A stretch of DNA of 64,000 bases from Eublepharis macularius (GCF_028583425.1 NC_072791.1:192176311-192240310); one strand, 5' to 3'; counted from the stretch's first letter, positions 44,350 through 59,329 are shown. Translations and numbers: made by a program. Notes: a model not told the origin generated them from the letters alone.

Positions 44350-44550
44350 GTACATATGTACATACGTGCTGTCAAGTCACAACCAACTTATAGCAACCTC
44401 ATTAAGGGATGGTTGTTGTCATTAAGGGACTTTCAAGGGAAGTGGTTTGGCCAATGCCTTCATCTGCAGAGCCTTACTTGGTGGTCCCCCATCCAAGTAC
44501 AGTCCCTGCTTAGCTTCTGGGATATGAGATCGGGCTATACCATGCTGCCT
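44350..44550 (-). repeat. 5S rRNA-derived SINE with RTE/BovB-like tail
   Basis: On the minus strand, 'agcccgatctcatatcccag' followed by 'aagctaagcagggact' and 'gtacttggatgggggacca' copies the internal promoter half of 5S rRNA. The 3' part ends 'ataagttggttgtgacttga' and 'cagcacgta', an RTE/BovB-type terminus. Not a functional 5S gene: the first 30 or so bases and the 3' end of 5S are missing. Confidence 0.82.
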
Positions 44551-44570
44551 TTGATCCTGTTGACTGGCTA

Positions 44571-45774
44571 GTGTGGGCAAAATGTTCATTCCATCCCTAA
44601 TGTGAATGCAATCAGTCCATGGGTGGGATTGGTATCCCATACAAATCAATGAAACTTTGCTGTATGTATTGGAAAAATACAGAAATAGCATAGTGTCTGC
44701 AAGTGTTCAAAGCACTGTGCACCCATTAATTCAATAATCCAGTACCAATATCAGAGCTGGCCGGTATTGTAATCTCCCTGAAACAGATGGGGGACTGAGA
44801 CAGTGAGAAAGTGGCTCGCCTTGAGGTTCAGATGGGGTGAGACTTGAGCTGCTAAGTCCCAGCACATAGCTTATGCTCTTAGCGGATGTGTATCACTGGC
44901 TTTTGGCTCTGGGTTTCTCTTATTCATGCATCCTCATTAACAATCCTCAATTTTGGTGGGCAGATCAATGATTTTAATGTTTTAAATTAATTTTTTATGG
45001 AGCAACTCTGCCATTAATGGCATGCTTGCCGAGATCACAGCATAGAGTTATGCATGAATACCTGTGAGTTGTATTTAAGCCATCAATTGTTATTGCTGTT
45101 GTCTATATTTCAGATGCAGTGTTGATAAAGGTTGCATTTAAGCAATTATTAGCTGTCCCTTACAGTGTTAATCATTTGACATTTAAATGCATTTAAATGA
45201 CAATTAATGCATTTAAATGCATTAACGGTTTTAATGTAATAAATACAATGGCTGCTTTGTGTGCAATAGAACAGGATTCTATTGTTTTAAAGGCATTGCT
45301 TAGAACTTAAGAATAGGTTAGATTAGATATCAAAAATATTTGAGATATTTGAGATCTAGGTTTCAAGCTCTTCTTCAGTATGAACTCACTTAGATGACCT
45401 CTGGGGGTATGGTCCCACTCTCACCCCTTTCAGCATTTCTGGTTTTAAACTGAAGCAATTGCCAATGGCATTCTAATTGCCAATGTAATATATGCAGAAT
45501 AAATATGGCACAGATCTTTCTGTTCTGTAGACCTCAATGTCCTGATGGCACATTTCAGTTTAATACCTGAAGGTCAGGTTGGTGTGACTGTAGAATTTCC
45601 TCCCAACTTTGTGTCTGCCATTTGGCCCACTGTTATTCCTTAATCTTGCTGCTCCTGATCCTGTCATATAGGAATAATAAAATGGACTTTTCTAGGCAGC
45701 CTACAAGAATGATGGAGGTAATCTATGTGAAGACACTTGGACATGCAAGGCCTGATACTGATGCTAAGAATGAT
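44571..45774. other. Unassigned intergenic DNA
   Basis: AT-rich. A short imperfect repetition of 'tgcatttaaatgca' type words lies at 45180-45230. No gene or recognised transposon. Confidence 0.35.
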
Positions 45775-46030
45775 TCAGTTTGGTGTAGTGGTTAAGAGCA
45801 GCAGGACTCTAATCTGGAGAACCAGGCTTGATTCCCCACTCTTCCACTTGAAGCCAGCTGGGTGACCTTGGGTCAGTCACAGCTCTCTTGGAACTCTCTC
45901 AGCCCCACCCACCTCACAGGGTGATTGTTGTGGGCATAATAATAACATACTTTGTAAACTGCTCTGAGTAGGCATTAAGTTGTCCTGAAGGGTGGTATAC
46001 AAATCGAATGTTATGTTATATTATTATATT
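45775..46030 (+). repeat. tRNA SINE with L2/CR1-like tail
   Basis: Starts 'cagtttggtgtagtggttaa', B box 'ccaggcttgattcccc', body 'agccagctgggtgaccttgg', tail 'ctgaagggtggtatacaaat' then an ATT/ATG-rich end. It is a close relative of 43950. Confidence 0.85.
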
Positions 46031-46067
46031 AGTATGATTGGTATTACTTTTACTCCTGCTATTAAAA

Positions 46068-46205
46068 TCACAAAGGGGTTAGCCATTTTAGTCCGCATTA
46101 GTAAAAACTGGCACGTTCCATGGCATCTTCAGATCTAACAAGTATTTTGTGATGTAAACTTTTGGAAGACAGAAACACTTAATCAGATGCCTGGGCAAGT
46201 CTCTG
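46068..46205 (-). repeat. Old PLE 3' tail
   Basis: In plus view: 'ggggttagccattttagtcc', 'tccatggcatcttcagatct', 'acaagtattttgtgatgtaa' and 'acttttggaagacagaaaca', then 'cttaatcagatgcc'. The order (outer block, terminal block, GAAA-side, CTGAT-side) is that of a minus-oriented PLE tail, strongly decayed. Confidence 0.5.
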
Positions 46206-47329
46206 CAGTCCAATGTAAAGTTACTCCAACCTAAGCCCTCTGGAGTAGCGTCACATAGGATGGGAGTGTAAACTAGCTACAAACACATCTGAATCCTGTA
46301 CTAGTTTTTCACATCATGCTTCACCTAGGCTTGGATCCAACCAGCTTTTCTATGGGTTGATATGCTGGGGTTCACATGACCAGGATGGACAAAAGCCATG
46401 CAGGAAGAGAGCTGTAATAAAGGAGACAAATTGGGCAAGTTTGTGCAAAAAACCTGCCGGATCCAACTACTTGCATGTGCCATTCCTTCTCATTGATTCC
46501 ACCATTGTCCTGCCTCTCCTGTATAGAAGCCACAGACAGGACCACCTATTAAATTTCCATGTTGCTTTCTGATAAATGTGCAACGTGGCTCAAGCACTTG
46601 GGTATGCACCGTGAAAGAGGCTAAGCAACGCAAGTGACAGCAGAAGCAGATAAGTTCTGTACTGTGCTGCATGTATCATCAATAAAAGATCCAGTCCAAG
46701 CTGATATGAGCCACTTTGATCTGATGGCCACTGGAGATAAACAAGCATAGTTAGAGGAATAGTGAGATAGCGACACACAGTTTCTGCAGTGTACAAGTTC
46801 CCCAGTATAAATTTGCTAATAGATTACTATTATTCGCTTCTAATTGTGGAATAATTATCCACATTAGTTTTTATGGTAAACTCACTGTTGCCCATGAATA
46901 TGATTTTCTAGGAGCAATACAGCCATGGAAAAATATGAATGAAATAGCTGTTAGATTTACAGGAAAATCAATAATCCAAAATCCAGGCTCAGCGCTGGAT
47001 TTCTGCATAAGCCAAGAAAACTACAGTTTAGGGCTTCAAATTATGAAGGGCCTAAAAACACCCTCCTTACTAAATCACCATTTGGAGGTAACATTATGGG
47101 ACATCTTGACACAGTTTAGGGTCTCAGCATGTCTTAATCTGTTCCTGTCCAGACTTGACAATTCTAGATGGAAGGATGGCTAGAGGAGAAATTTATTGGA
47201 CTGGGAAATGCATTTCTTGGTTCAATCTCAAGATGGTTTCTAAAAAGAGTTTGCTAATTAACTACCTTACTTGTTTCTAAGAAACGCTTTGTAATGATTT
47301 TAAGTAAATGCATGTGTGTGTCTTTAAAT
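46206..47329. other. Unassigned intergenic DNA
   Basis: No supported gene. A fold-back-family fragment (gttactccaacctaagccct) lies at 46222-46241. Confidence 0.35.
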
Positions 47330-48060
47330 GCTTGGTGTGGTATAGATGAAGAGTGGGGGTGAAAGAGAGGGATGAGTAAGTAATATGATTGGCTGATGAC
47401 TGAGAAGGTGGGCGGAGTGAAGGCAGTTTTTAGTTACTGAGGGTAAAAAAAGATTCAGTCAGGGCAAGGGAGACAAGCTGTGTGCAGCCTGAGTATTTTC
47501 AAGCAGTTCTGAGAGAAATATTTAGCCAGGAGAAAGGAGGCGAGCTGTGTGCAGCCTGAGCTTGTTTATGTTGTCTGAGAGAAATATAACCTGTGTGGAA
47601 ACCTGAACTGTGTGTTCGTGAAAGAACATTTAGTCAGAAGAAAGCAGGCAACCTGTGTGCGCGCCTGAGAAAAGGTCTTACTTGTAATTGAGAGAGAAAT
47701 TAATAGCAAAAGCAGGCAAACTGTGTGTGAAGCCTGAGGGAAGATCTATGTGACTGGGTTTAAGTTAGTCTGGCTACTACAGACTAACATGGCTAACTCC
47801 TCTGGGTTTAAGTAAAGTAACTTTAAGAATTGAGAACTACTCTTCTGAAACCATCAAGTTTTAGATATAATATGAAACCGATACACTTCTTATAAAAATA
47901 AAATTTACTTTGTTTTTTTTTTAAATATCCCAGAGTATCTGTCATTCCTATATTCCATTCCTTCCTTCGGGGCCATGTAGTACCAAAAAAAGCCTGACCA
48001 TTGGGCATGTTACTAAAAGGAGAAATTTAAGTTATTCTGGAATTTAATTCCTGGTGGCAG
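47330..48060. repeat. LTR-like repeat with about 65-70 bp internal sub-repeats
   Basis: Between 47455 and 47745 a motif of the form 'aagctgtgtgcagcctgagt' plus 'tctgagagaaatat' recurs about four times with decay. Upstream is GC-richer promoter-like DNA (gattggctgatgactgagaa, gtgggcggagtgaaggcag); downstream are 'ataaaatttactttg' and 'ccttccttcggggccatgta'. The layout resembles a solo LTR (U3 sub-repeats, poly(A)-signal region, U5), but I see no clear TG...CA ends or duplication. A small PLE-like scrap (tacagactaacatggctaac) sits at 47777-47796. Confidence 0.35.
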
Positions 48061-48879
48061 CAATCTACCAAGAGGGGCAAGAATAAAAAGCTTAAAGACC
48101 AAATCTACCCAAGAGAAAGAAAGGGGTCGAACACGCTTACTAGTTCAAAAATCTGCTGTGTGTACATGGTAAATATAAAATCTGGAATCTGAAATGGGAA
48201 ATTGGGAGATGTGGAAACAAAAGGATAAAAGAGGATGCAAGAAGAAATGATGGGTCAAGTAAATGAAAGAGCGGGGAGCAGCAGGAGTAAAAGATTAGAT
48301 TGAATTCACTGTTTAGGAAAAACAAATGGAGTGAGTATATACCAGTGATTCCCTGTGCTTGGTGAGATGTGGGTACACACCAGAATAGTTATGAGAATTG
48401 TCCCACTGGACCACAGGTATATAAAAAAAACCCAGAATCATGAACCTAGCAGCTGAGGACATAGGAGAAACTGCCAGTAAACCAACAAGTGCATAAGCAT
48501 AACTTGTTGCCATGTTTGGGCATGTGAATTGCTCTTTCCTCCTGGTTAGAAACGTACCAATGCAGGCATGCAAATGAATCAGAGTTTGGGATGGGTGTGC
48601 AAGGGAACTAACCTATGAAACTCTATCTATACATACTGGATGACTAGTTTGGATTAGAACCCCAATTGTCTGCACTGGAAGGGGTGGGGAGGAGGAAGGA
48701 ATGAGGTGTGTGCCAGTAGAACAAGCAAGGTCTGTTACTTTAAGTGGCCGTTGAATGTTTCTTAAGGAAGTTGGTCTCCTGCATTTGCCCACTAAGCCTG
48801 CTCCTTGATTTATCCTGCCTTCCCTGACCATACCACTTTTTAAGGCTGACTTTGGACTTCCCACCTGCTCATGGAACAC
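48061..48879. other. Unassigned intergenic DNA
   Basis: No gene or recognised repeat. The short open frames have no domain signal. Confidence 0.35.
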
Positions 48880-49145
48880 GTATTTATGTATTTATTTATT
48901 CCCTACCATTAACAACAACAAGATTCAATTTATATACAACCCCATAGTCCCCAATGGGGACCTACTGTGACTGATATAATTCTTCTCTCCTCTATTTTAT
49001 CCTCATGACAACCCTTTGAGGTAGGTTAGGCTGAGAGTATATGACTGGCCCAAAGTCACTCAGCAAGCTTTCATGGCAGAGTGGGGATTTGAACTTGGTT
49101 CTTCCAGTTCCTAGTCCAACACTCTCACCACTGGACCATGCTGGC
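48880..49145 (-). repeat. tRNA SINE with L2/CR1-like tail, older
   Basis: The minus strand starts 'gccagcatggtccagtggtg' (A box), has 'aagttcaaatccccactctg' (B box), 'ctcagcctaacctacctcaa' and 'gggttgtcatgaggataaaa', and ends with 'tatataaattgaatc' and an ATA-rich tail. Confidence 0.75.
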
Positions 49146-52235
<3,090 letters not shown>

Positions 52236-52440
52236 TCACGTTATGATCTGAGAGACCCAGGTTCAAAGACCCAACCAAGTTTGCTGGGTGACCTGGAGCT
52301 AGTCACACTCTCAGCCTAACCTACCTCACAGGGTTGCTGTGAAGATGAAATGGAGAGCAGAGAATGCTGTAAGCTGCTTTGGGTCTGCATTTGGAGGAAA
52401 AGTGTGTAGCAAATAAATATGGCTTCCATTAATTGAAACA
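52236..52440 (+). repeat. tRNA SINE with L2/CR1-like tail, older
   Basis: B-box region 'cccaggttcaaagaccc', body 'tgctgggtgacctggagcta' and 'tcagcctaacctacctcaca', 'gggttgctgtgaagatgaaa', tail 'aagctgctttgggtctgc' and 'agtgtgtagcaaataaat'. The A box is poorly preserved. Confidence 0.65.
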
Positions 52441-53251
52441 AACATGAAAGAGAATCTAATTATTGATCCCAGGATGGTGTAATGGTGTCTTCATACATGG
52501 AAATATTTATCTGACCATCTAGATCTAAATGCACTAACAAGCAGGTATAAAATGAATACAGACATTGAAATAGATGGGAAATTAGCAGCAAAAGATTCAG
52601 TCATTTTGAACAAGCAAGTATTCCGATGTTGGTGAAAAATATATTCATTGGATAAGGTGGGTTGCAAATTAAATGCCTCCATAGCTTGATAGAAGTATGG
52701 CTATTCAACTCTATCAAAAGCTTTAGTAGCCTCACAAAAAAGACCAGTTTGTGATCTCAGAGTTATTTATGTTAATCGCTGTTCTTAAGTTGCTAATAAA
52801 ATTTCTGTCCTTTATAAATTCATCTTTGTTTGGTTAGTATGTTTGCCTGTCACTAATATTGTTAAGTAGCAATCAAAGTTCACATCAAAATTTTGTAATC
52901 TGAACTGTGTCTTTTCTCTCTTTTAAAATCAACACAATCGCCCCTTGAGTCCAACTATTTGAAATGCTTTCATGTAACAGAAAATCATTCCATCATAAAT
53001 GATACTTGAATTTGATAAAATTCAGATGCATCCAGATTTGATAAAATTCAGATGCATCCAAAATAAAAATATTATTCCTGTTTAACTTTTTGAGTTCATT
53101 TATAGGTACATTTACTAGCTGGAAGGTCCTATGGGACATAATTGGAGTTACTCCTCAGAAAACATATTTAGAATCATGCCTCCTCTCTTGTAGGCTTAAC
53201 TGATGTGTGTTGCCTTTTGATATACCCATAAGAATTGATAGTATATTTTAA
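52441..53251. other. Unassigned intergenic DNA with one local duplication
   Basis: A tandem duplication of about 27 bases lies at 53012-53060 (tttgataaaattcagatgca repeated). Otherwise nothing recognised. Confidence 0.45.
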
Positions 53252-53505
53252 TAACATTAATAATAACATTCAATTTATACACCGCCCTTCAAGACAACTC
53301 AACACCTACTCAGAGCGGTTTACAAAGTGTATTATTACTATCTTCACAACAATCACTCTGCGAGGTGGGTGGGGCTGAGAGAGCTCTGAGAGAGATGTGA
53401 CTGACTCAAGGTCACCCAGCTGGCTTCAAGCGGAGGAATAGGGAATCAAATCCAGTTCTCTAGATTACAGTCCTACTGCTCTTAACCACTACATCAAACT
53501 TTTAA
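53252..53505 (-). repeat. tRNA SINE with L2/CR1-like tail
   Basis: The minus strand begins 'gtttgatgtagtggttaaga', has 'ctggatttgattccctatt' (B box), 'cccacccacctcgcagagtg', 'ctctgagtaggtgttgagtt' and the tail 'cttgaagggcggtgtataaa', with an ATT-rich end. Confidence 0.85.
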
Positions 53506-54469
53506 AATGATATGCTTAATATGGTAGTGTGCCAAGCCATATAACTAACTAAAGAAAAATAACATTTATTGTTTGCTTTCATCTGTATTTTAGTTAGTTC
53601 ACTGTCATTTACACAGTTGGAAGGATAATGGTATTGAACCATGAGTGCAAGGCTTTTATGACAAATACCTCTTGTTTTACTCTCTCCCTAGGAACCCCGA
53701 AAACCCTTGTTTAGGCTTGAGGAAGCTTTGTGGACAAAATGCCATGAAGCACAGGGAATGTAGTAAGGAGGGAAATCAGGAAAATGCTGTAATTCAGGGT
53801 GTGTGTGTGAAAGCAATCAGGGAGCCAACTGGTTGCTGCACCAGTGTATTTCCCAGTGAAGAGGATGTTGATGCCATCATGGGCCTATTGACTGCCCCTG
53901 GTTGACAGTTCCATTGCCTCCCCCTCCCACAGGCTATGCCCTACTACCTGCATTAGGGGAGTGAGCAAGGAGGAAAGAGAGGTCAGCAATGGAGCAACCA
54001 CCCCCAACGTAGCAGCTGCAGAGGTGGTGGGGGGTGGAAGAAAGGTGGCTGTGGTGATAAGGCATGGCCATGGGCCATGGGCCTGCAGGGCACAGGCAAG
54101 ATTCAACAACTGATGTGTTGCTCTTCATTTGCCCCTTTGGCTCCTTTGCCCTGATCTCCTCTGCTGGTGTTGTAGAGCATCTTCAGTGTGCCTTCAGTGT
54201 CCATTTCCCCAGCTGTAAAATGGAACCACAATATTATATTTACATTTGCATAGATAAATATCTTATAGATTGTAGAGCTTTTCGTTCACATTAAAATGCT
54301 GTATAATAATGTATCTCACAATGATGGACCACTTAGGAGTGTACATCTGTCATAAGTATAGTCTTCTTTTGAAACGAATGTAAGGAGACAATACAGGAAA
54401 TGTGAAACAGGAAGCTTCGGTGCTGTGATCTCTGGAGTCACTTTATGAGATCTTAGATAGTTTTAATAA
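53506..54469. other. Unassigned intergenic DNA
   Basis: A frame at 53645-53905 gives 86 residues, but I find no domain, start context or splice evidence and leave it out. Confidence 0.35.
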
Positions 54470-54715
54470 TAACATAATAACAACATTTGATTTATATACC
54501 ACCCTTCCGCACAACTTAACACCTGCTCAGAGTGGTTTAGAAATTGTGTCATTATTATCCCCACAACAATCACCCTGTGAGGTGGGTGGAGCTGAGAGAA
54601 CTCTGAGAAGCTGTGACTGACCCATGGTCACCCAGCTGGCTTGGAGGAGTGGGGAATCAAACCCGGTTCTCTATATTGGAGTCCTGTCACTCTTAACCGC
54701 TACACCAAACTGGCA
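54470..54715 (-). repeat. tRNA SINE with L2/CR1-like tail
   Basis: The minus strand begins 'gccagtttggtgtagcggtt', B box 'ccgggtttgattcccc', body 'cagctgggtgaccatgggtc', 'ctccacccacctcacagggt', tail 'ggaagggtggtatataaatc'. It is immediately followed by a TIR element. Confidence 0.85.
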
Positions 54716-54732
54716 GATTGGTGTGTGTGTAT

Positions 54733-55611
54733 GGTCAAATCCACATTACTCATTCTAAGTCGCATATTCCCCGCGTTCCCCACGCAATCCCGAGTGCCGG
54801 TCACATTACCTCATTAAACAGACGCATTTCATTCGCATTTCTCCCAAATATGTGGTCACAGGTTTTCAACGGGAGTTTCACGGTGGCTGTGAATGGACCA
54901 ATGCGCAATTTACGCGTTTTTTTTTTTTAAAACCACCCCCCTTCCTGTCTCTCCGGCCGTTCCGAGAGTTCTTATTGGCTGATTCAACTTGCAAGTGCTC
55001 CGTAGTCTGCAAAAGACTGTTTTTGACTTCATAGCATTGGCTTTATTGATTATGCTGTTTCTGAATCAAATCTGGTAGTTTGAAAAATCATTTTGGGGTG
55101 AATCCATCCTCAGAACGGACTCACGAAACTTCCTTTTTAACTGTTTTTTATTTTTTTTATTTTATATTACTGTAATATCGAAATTACAAAATATCAAAAT
55201 AATGACACTCCAAGGAAGTGAAACTTCATTAAAATTCAGGCACTGAACTGTCCTGCATAGGAAATGCCCACGAAAGCTTCCCACATGCTTCCAAATTTCC
55301 AAAAAAGAAACGGGAGAGAGCCATCAGTGCTGTCAGTGGGGGAAAGAGAGGCATCATTATCTTCAATGATGTTTCTTTATAAGGCAAGATCGAAATAACG
55401 GAAAAGTGTGCTAAAAAATTTTTTAAAAAATGGGCGGGAAAAAAAGGTCCCGCCCAAAAAAGCGGTTTTCGAGCGGCCGTGTGACCGGAGGGACGCGCGA
55501 GAAAGACGGATTGGAAGCAGGAATGTGAACGAAGAGGAAAAAATCGCGGATTGGAGGCAAACGGAAGATATCCGATAAATATGCGGGTAATGGGTGAATG
55601 TGGATTCGACC
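54733..55611. mobile_element. TIR DNA transposon of uncertain superfamily, 879 bp, non-autonomous
   Basis: The left end GGTCAAATCCACATTACTC and the reverse complement of the right end, GGTCGAATCCACATTCACCC, match with few changes. Similarity continues through a 'GCATATT' block about 30 bases in. The subterminal region repeats related words (cacattacctcattaaac, cgcatttcattcgcattt). No transposase. Flanks (…gtgtat | … | tatgtg…) give at most a 3-base TAT duplication, so the superfamily is open. Confidence 0.7.
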
Positions 55612-56370
55612 TATGTGTATACACACACACATACTTCTAAACCTCATGTGCTACCTTGAGGCTAACCAATATCCTTGCTATATTTAATTTGATCTTGCCC
55701 CCGCCCCTAGCTTTGCTCTCCATATCCAGTAATAACCTAAGAAATATGTTTGTTCTCTTTAATTGCTATTTTTTTCAAATCTCATAATATTCTGATGGTT
55801 TTTGTGGCAATTGTCTCTTGGGTCATATTCCAACATCATTTTGAACCTCATATTAACTTGACTTGGTCATTTCCTGATTGTGGCTGTTGAGGCGTTCTGC
55901 AGCTTCCTTTAATATGACACTGAATTTCTATTGGACAAACTGATGTTGGCTCTTAGAACTGCTTTTCCACTCATCCATTCTTTCTTGTATCATGGATTTA
56001 TTGTAACTCCAATTAGCAGTACTAGAAGCTGCACTCGTAAATCCCCCCTACGCATTCATGAGAGAACAGACCCTTCCCTTTAGTTAACCATCTTCCAGTT
56101 ATCTGGCACTATCCCCATTACTTCAGAGCTCTCGGATATTTTAATTAAAACCTTCCCATGTTTTCCCTCATTCTTCTCCATTCAGTTTGTTGAGTTGTAA
56201 TTTTTACTGGCTCCATGCCTTGGCAGCGTTCGGCAATTCTAATTGCCTGCCTTCTCTAGTTTAATCAGGAAGCCTTTTAACTTCTCCTTTGGGCTTATGG
56301 CAAGATCAGTCGGAGTGGCCACTAGCTGCCCTTTCAGGTTCCTTCATGAACCTTTCAGTAGCTCATCATG
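55612..56370. other. Unassigned intergenic DNA
   Basis: AT-rich; nothing recognised. Confidence 0.35.
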
Positions 56371-56550
56371 TGTGTGTAAAAGTGCCATCAAGTCACAACT
56401 GGTGACCCCAGCAAGGAACTTTCAAGGCAAGTGAGAAACAGAGATGGTTTGCCAGTGCCTTCCTCTGCAGAGTCTTGGTGGTCACCCAACCAAGTACCAA
56501 CCCTACTTACCTTCTGAGATCTGACGAGATCAGGCTATACCATGCCACCT
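56371..56550 (-). repeat. 5S rRNA-derived SINE with RTE/BovB-like tail
   Basis: The minus strand has 'atagcctgatctcgtcagat' and 'ctcagaaggtaagtagggtt', then 'ggtacttggttgggtgacca', a copy of the 5S rRNA internal control region. It continues 'tctgcagaggaaggcactgg' and 'caaaccatctctg', and ends 'agttgtgacttgatggcact'. It is the same family as 44350 and closer to 5S rRNA than that copy. Confidence 0.85.
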
Positions 56551-56944
56551 TCCCTCTATTTGAGAAAATATACGTTTTTATTCTATATAGAATGTCTCCT
56601 TTCTCTCCCCCACATACCATCATAGTATACAACCAACAAATGTAGTCTATCGTCATATGTGTCCCAATTTGGTTTGTGTACATGGTAACTGCACTCATAA
56701 TTTGTCTTTCTTACAAATAATAAGCCAACAGGAACAAGTGTGATTTACTGGCTAACATCCCAGACTACACATGTTTACCTAGAACATGCTTCTTACCATC
56801 TGTGGCTTCTGATCTTACTGTGGATCCCAAAGTTGTCCTCATAGGATCTATAAAGTTCAAAGCAGAAGAAAATAGACCAAGAGGTAGTTATAAACTAAAT
56901 GACCAATGCTCAAATTTATATTGCTTCCAATATAAGAAGAAAGT

Positions 56945-57600
56945 TTCAAGTGGGTAGCCATGTTAGTCTGCTGTTGAAGGGCAAGATCGGGGTCCAATAG
57001 CACCTTAAAGACCAACTAGTTTCCCAAGGTGTGAACTTTTGAGAGTAAAGCTCCCTTCATCAGACACAAGGAGTAGAAAAAGGAAGCAGTCTTTATAATC
57101 CAGGCAGAGGGTGGGCTAGATAGAGCAGGTGTGTGAAGTGTAGAAAATTAGCATATGCAATGTCAGAAAAATTCTTATGTCCCAGTTCAACTCTGGGGGA
57201 ATCATTGTTCCAAATTTGCAAATAAACTCAGTTTCAGCAATCTCGCATTGTAATTTTCCTTTGAAGTTTCTCTGCTTGAGAGCTGCTACTCTCAATGTTT
57301 TCCCACTGGTTTTTGAATGTTATGATTTTTAGTATCAGATTTATGTCCATTCTTTTGTGAAGGACTGACCTGTTCATCCAATACAGAGAGTTGAAGGGCA
57401 TTGCTGACACTTGCTGGCATATATAATGTTGGAAGGTGAACAAATGAATAAGCCTGAGATGGTATAGCTGGTGCTGTTAGGACAAGTGATGGTGTTGTTG
57501 GAGTGAATATGAGGACAGAAATGGTCTCTTGGTTGCAGGCCCTGATCACAGAGTTCGTGTCCATGTTGCAAAGCCCATTGTTGTGAGTGAGGAATTGTTT
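56945..57600 (-). mobile_element. Penelope-like element fragment (GIY-YIG region and 3' tail)
   Basis: On the minus strand, decayed frames include NIIYASKCQQCPSTLCIG and then NGHKSDTKNHNIQKPVGKH, aligned to NVIYALMCQQCPSALYIG and NGHKSDIRNGNVQKPVGEH of the copy at 13.3 kb. A frameshift separates the two halves. 56945-57070 is the tail: 'gtctgatgaagggagcttta', 'ctctcaaaagttcacacctt', then 'tggtctttaaggtgctattg' in minus orientation, again with a CTGATGA-type core. Confidence 0.75.
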
Positions 57601-57949
57601 AGGGCTGGAAGATGTTGCACTCTCTTCAAGAGGTCCAGTAGAATCTGAACCTAGAAGACCTTGTCACTAGTTACCAGGAGCCCAACTTGGAACAGAGCCT
57701 CAGAAGATTTTTTTTAGCAATGTACATGTGCATACATCTTTTTTTTTTTAAAAAAAACAAAGACATATTTCTAACCCTTATCAAGGTTGACTTGAAAGAT
57801 TAAGGGCAATATCTGGTGAAATCTCAATATCCAGAAAGGGGCTGATCCCTTGATCCTTTCCTCTGATGTGCAATGAAATTAATGATAAAGCTAAGCATTT
57901 TATACAGGATGAAGAATATGGGTGACCTTGGAACAGTATTTTGACATCT

Positions 57950-58002
57950 CTCTCTCTCTCTCTCTCTTACACACACATGCGTGTGTGCACGCACACACAC
58001 AT
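57950..58002 (+). repeat. (CT)n/(CA)n compound microsatellite
   Basis: About ten TC units followed by alternating purine-pyrimidine ACACAC...GCGTGTGTGCACGCACACAC. Confidence 0.9.
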
Positions 58003-58394
58003 ATTCTATACATCAGATACTAAAGACCCGTAATATTCATTGCCTTTTGCGAAATGCACAATACTTATGGGGTCTAATTTAAATCTTTTAATAATCCCTA
58101 TTACAAATTACAACAGAATTCTCTCTTTCAGTACTACCAGATCAGACCAGTGTCCTAACTAGTCTAGCAACCAGTTTCACGCAGCAGCCAACCAGGGCCA
58201 ACAAACAGGGCAAGGAGGCCCCGGCCTTCCTCTGATGTTGCCTCCTAGCACTGTTATTCAGTTGGTTGTTGATTGGGTTCAATGGGTTGTTTCAATCATC
58301 CCTTGTTTATGTCTAAGAGCTGTTCTGTACTGGATGACCATATGCTTGTCAGATAATGCCAGCTATGGCATGAACAGAATATGAACAAAAGGTC

Positions 58395-58598
58395 ACACAA
58401 ACGCATGAAGCTGCTTTATCCAAAATCAGAACATTGGTCCATCAAGGTCAGCATTGTCTACTTCGACTGGCTCTCCAGGGTCTCTGGGAGAAGTCTTTCA
58501 CACCAGCCATTGCCTGATCCTTTTAAACTGGAGGTGCTGTGGATTGACCCTGGGCCCTTCTGCAAGCCAAGCAGCCACTGAGTCATCGTGGCCCTTTA
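58395..58598 (-). repeat. tRNA-derived SINE
   Basis: The minus strand starts 'ggccacgatgactcagtggc' (A box) and 'cttgcagaagggcccagggt' with a B box 'gggtcaatccacag'. It then has 'gtgtgaaagacttctcccag', 'agaccctggagagccagtcg', 'accttgatggaccaatgttc' and ends 'ataaagcagcttcatgcg'. Full length, same family as 1119-1303. Confidence 0.82.
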
Positions 58599-58737
58599 TC
58601 AATCATCTGAGTTTCTTTTCATGTGCAGTTATTTCAGTATATATTATATTCCCAATATATTAAGGTAATAATTAAATTAAATCAATGCTTTTAAATTCTT
58701 TTGATCAAAGCTCCTTGGTGATGTTTCTGATTTTGGA

Positions 58738-58900
58738 AACGGCCTATAACTTAGTGGCATACTTTGCATGCAGCAAGTCCCAGGTTGCAACCACTGTGTT
58801 GACAGAATCTAAGGAAACAGAGCTGAAAGACGTTAGACCTTTAGCAGCCACTGCCTGTCGAGCTGGATAAATACCAGTCTGGATGGTCCAAAGGTTTAAC
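58738..58900 (+). repeat. tRNA-derived SINE, diverged
   Basis: Head 'cggcctataacttagtggca', 'actttgcatgcagcaagtcc' and 'caggttgcaaccactg', body 'acagagctgaaagacgttag', ending 'ctcaatatgacagcaactc'. Same family as 58395 but opposite orientation. Confidence 0.65.
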
Positions 58901-59329
58901 TCAATATGACAGCAACTCTGCAACATCAAGTTAGCGGGCCGCTTTCACTGAGTAGGATCTATTTCTGTTCACCAGATCTCAACCTGCATCAAGCCCAAAC
59001 TTTTTTTTTTTTTTTTAAAGAGGAAACTAACAATTCTACTTCTGGTCACTCAGTCATGTTCTTCAATCAAGGGTTTAACAGCAACCTCATATGTTCAGTT
59101 TGAGAAGAAAGCCTTCTTTTCCTTTGTGATGCAGGGGTATTTATACAAAATATGCAAGAATGGGTTGTTAAAAGATGAGTTGTTTTGAGATTCTACAAAA
59201 GAACACGCAAACAAAACACACACAACTGAGGTCTTGAGAGGCATCATTATCAGTTACATAGAACCTAAAAGTTACTAGGCCCAGGCAGCTTTCAAGAAGC
59301 TTTTCTGTTCTCTAGACAGTGGTTGTCAT

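Noticed and set aside
53645..53905. 86-codon frame as a small gene
   Set aside because: No domain, no codon-usage or splice support, and no plausible promoter; similar chance frames are frequent in this region.
56371..56550. 5S rRNA gene on the minus strand
   Set aside because: Only the internal part of 5S is present and it is fused to a SINE body and RTE-like tail.
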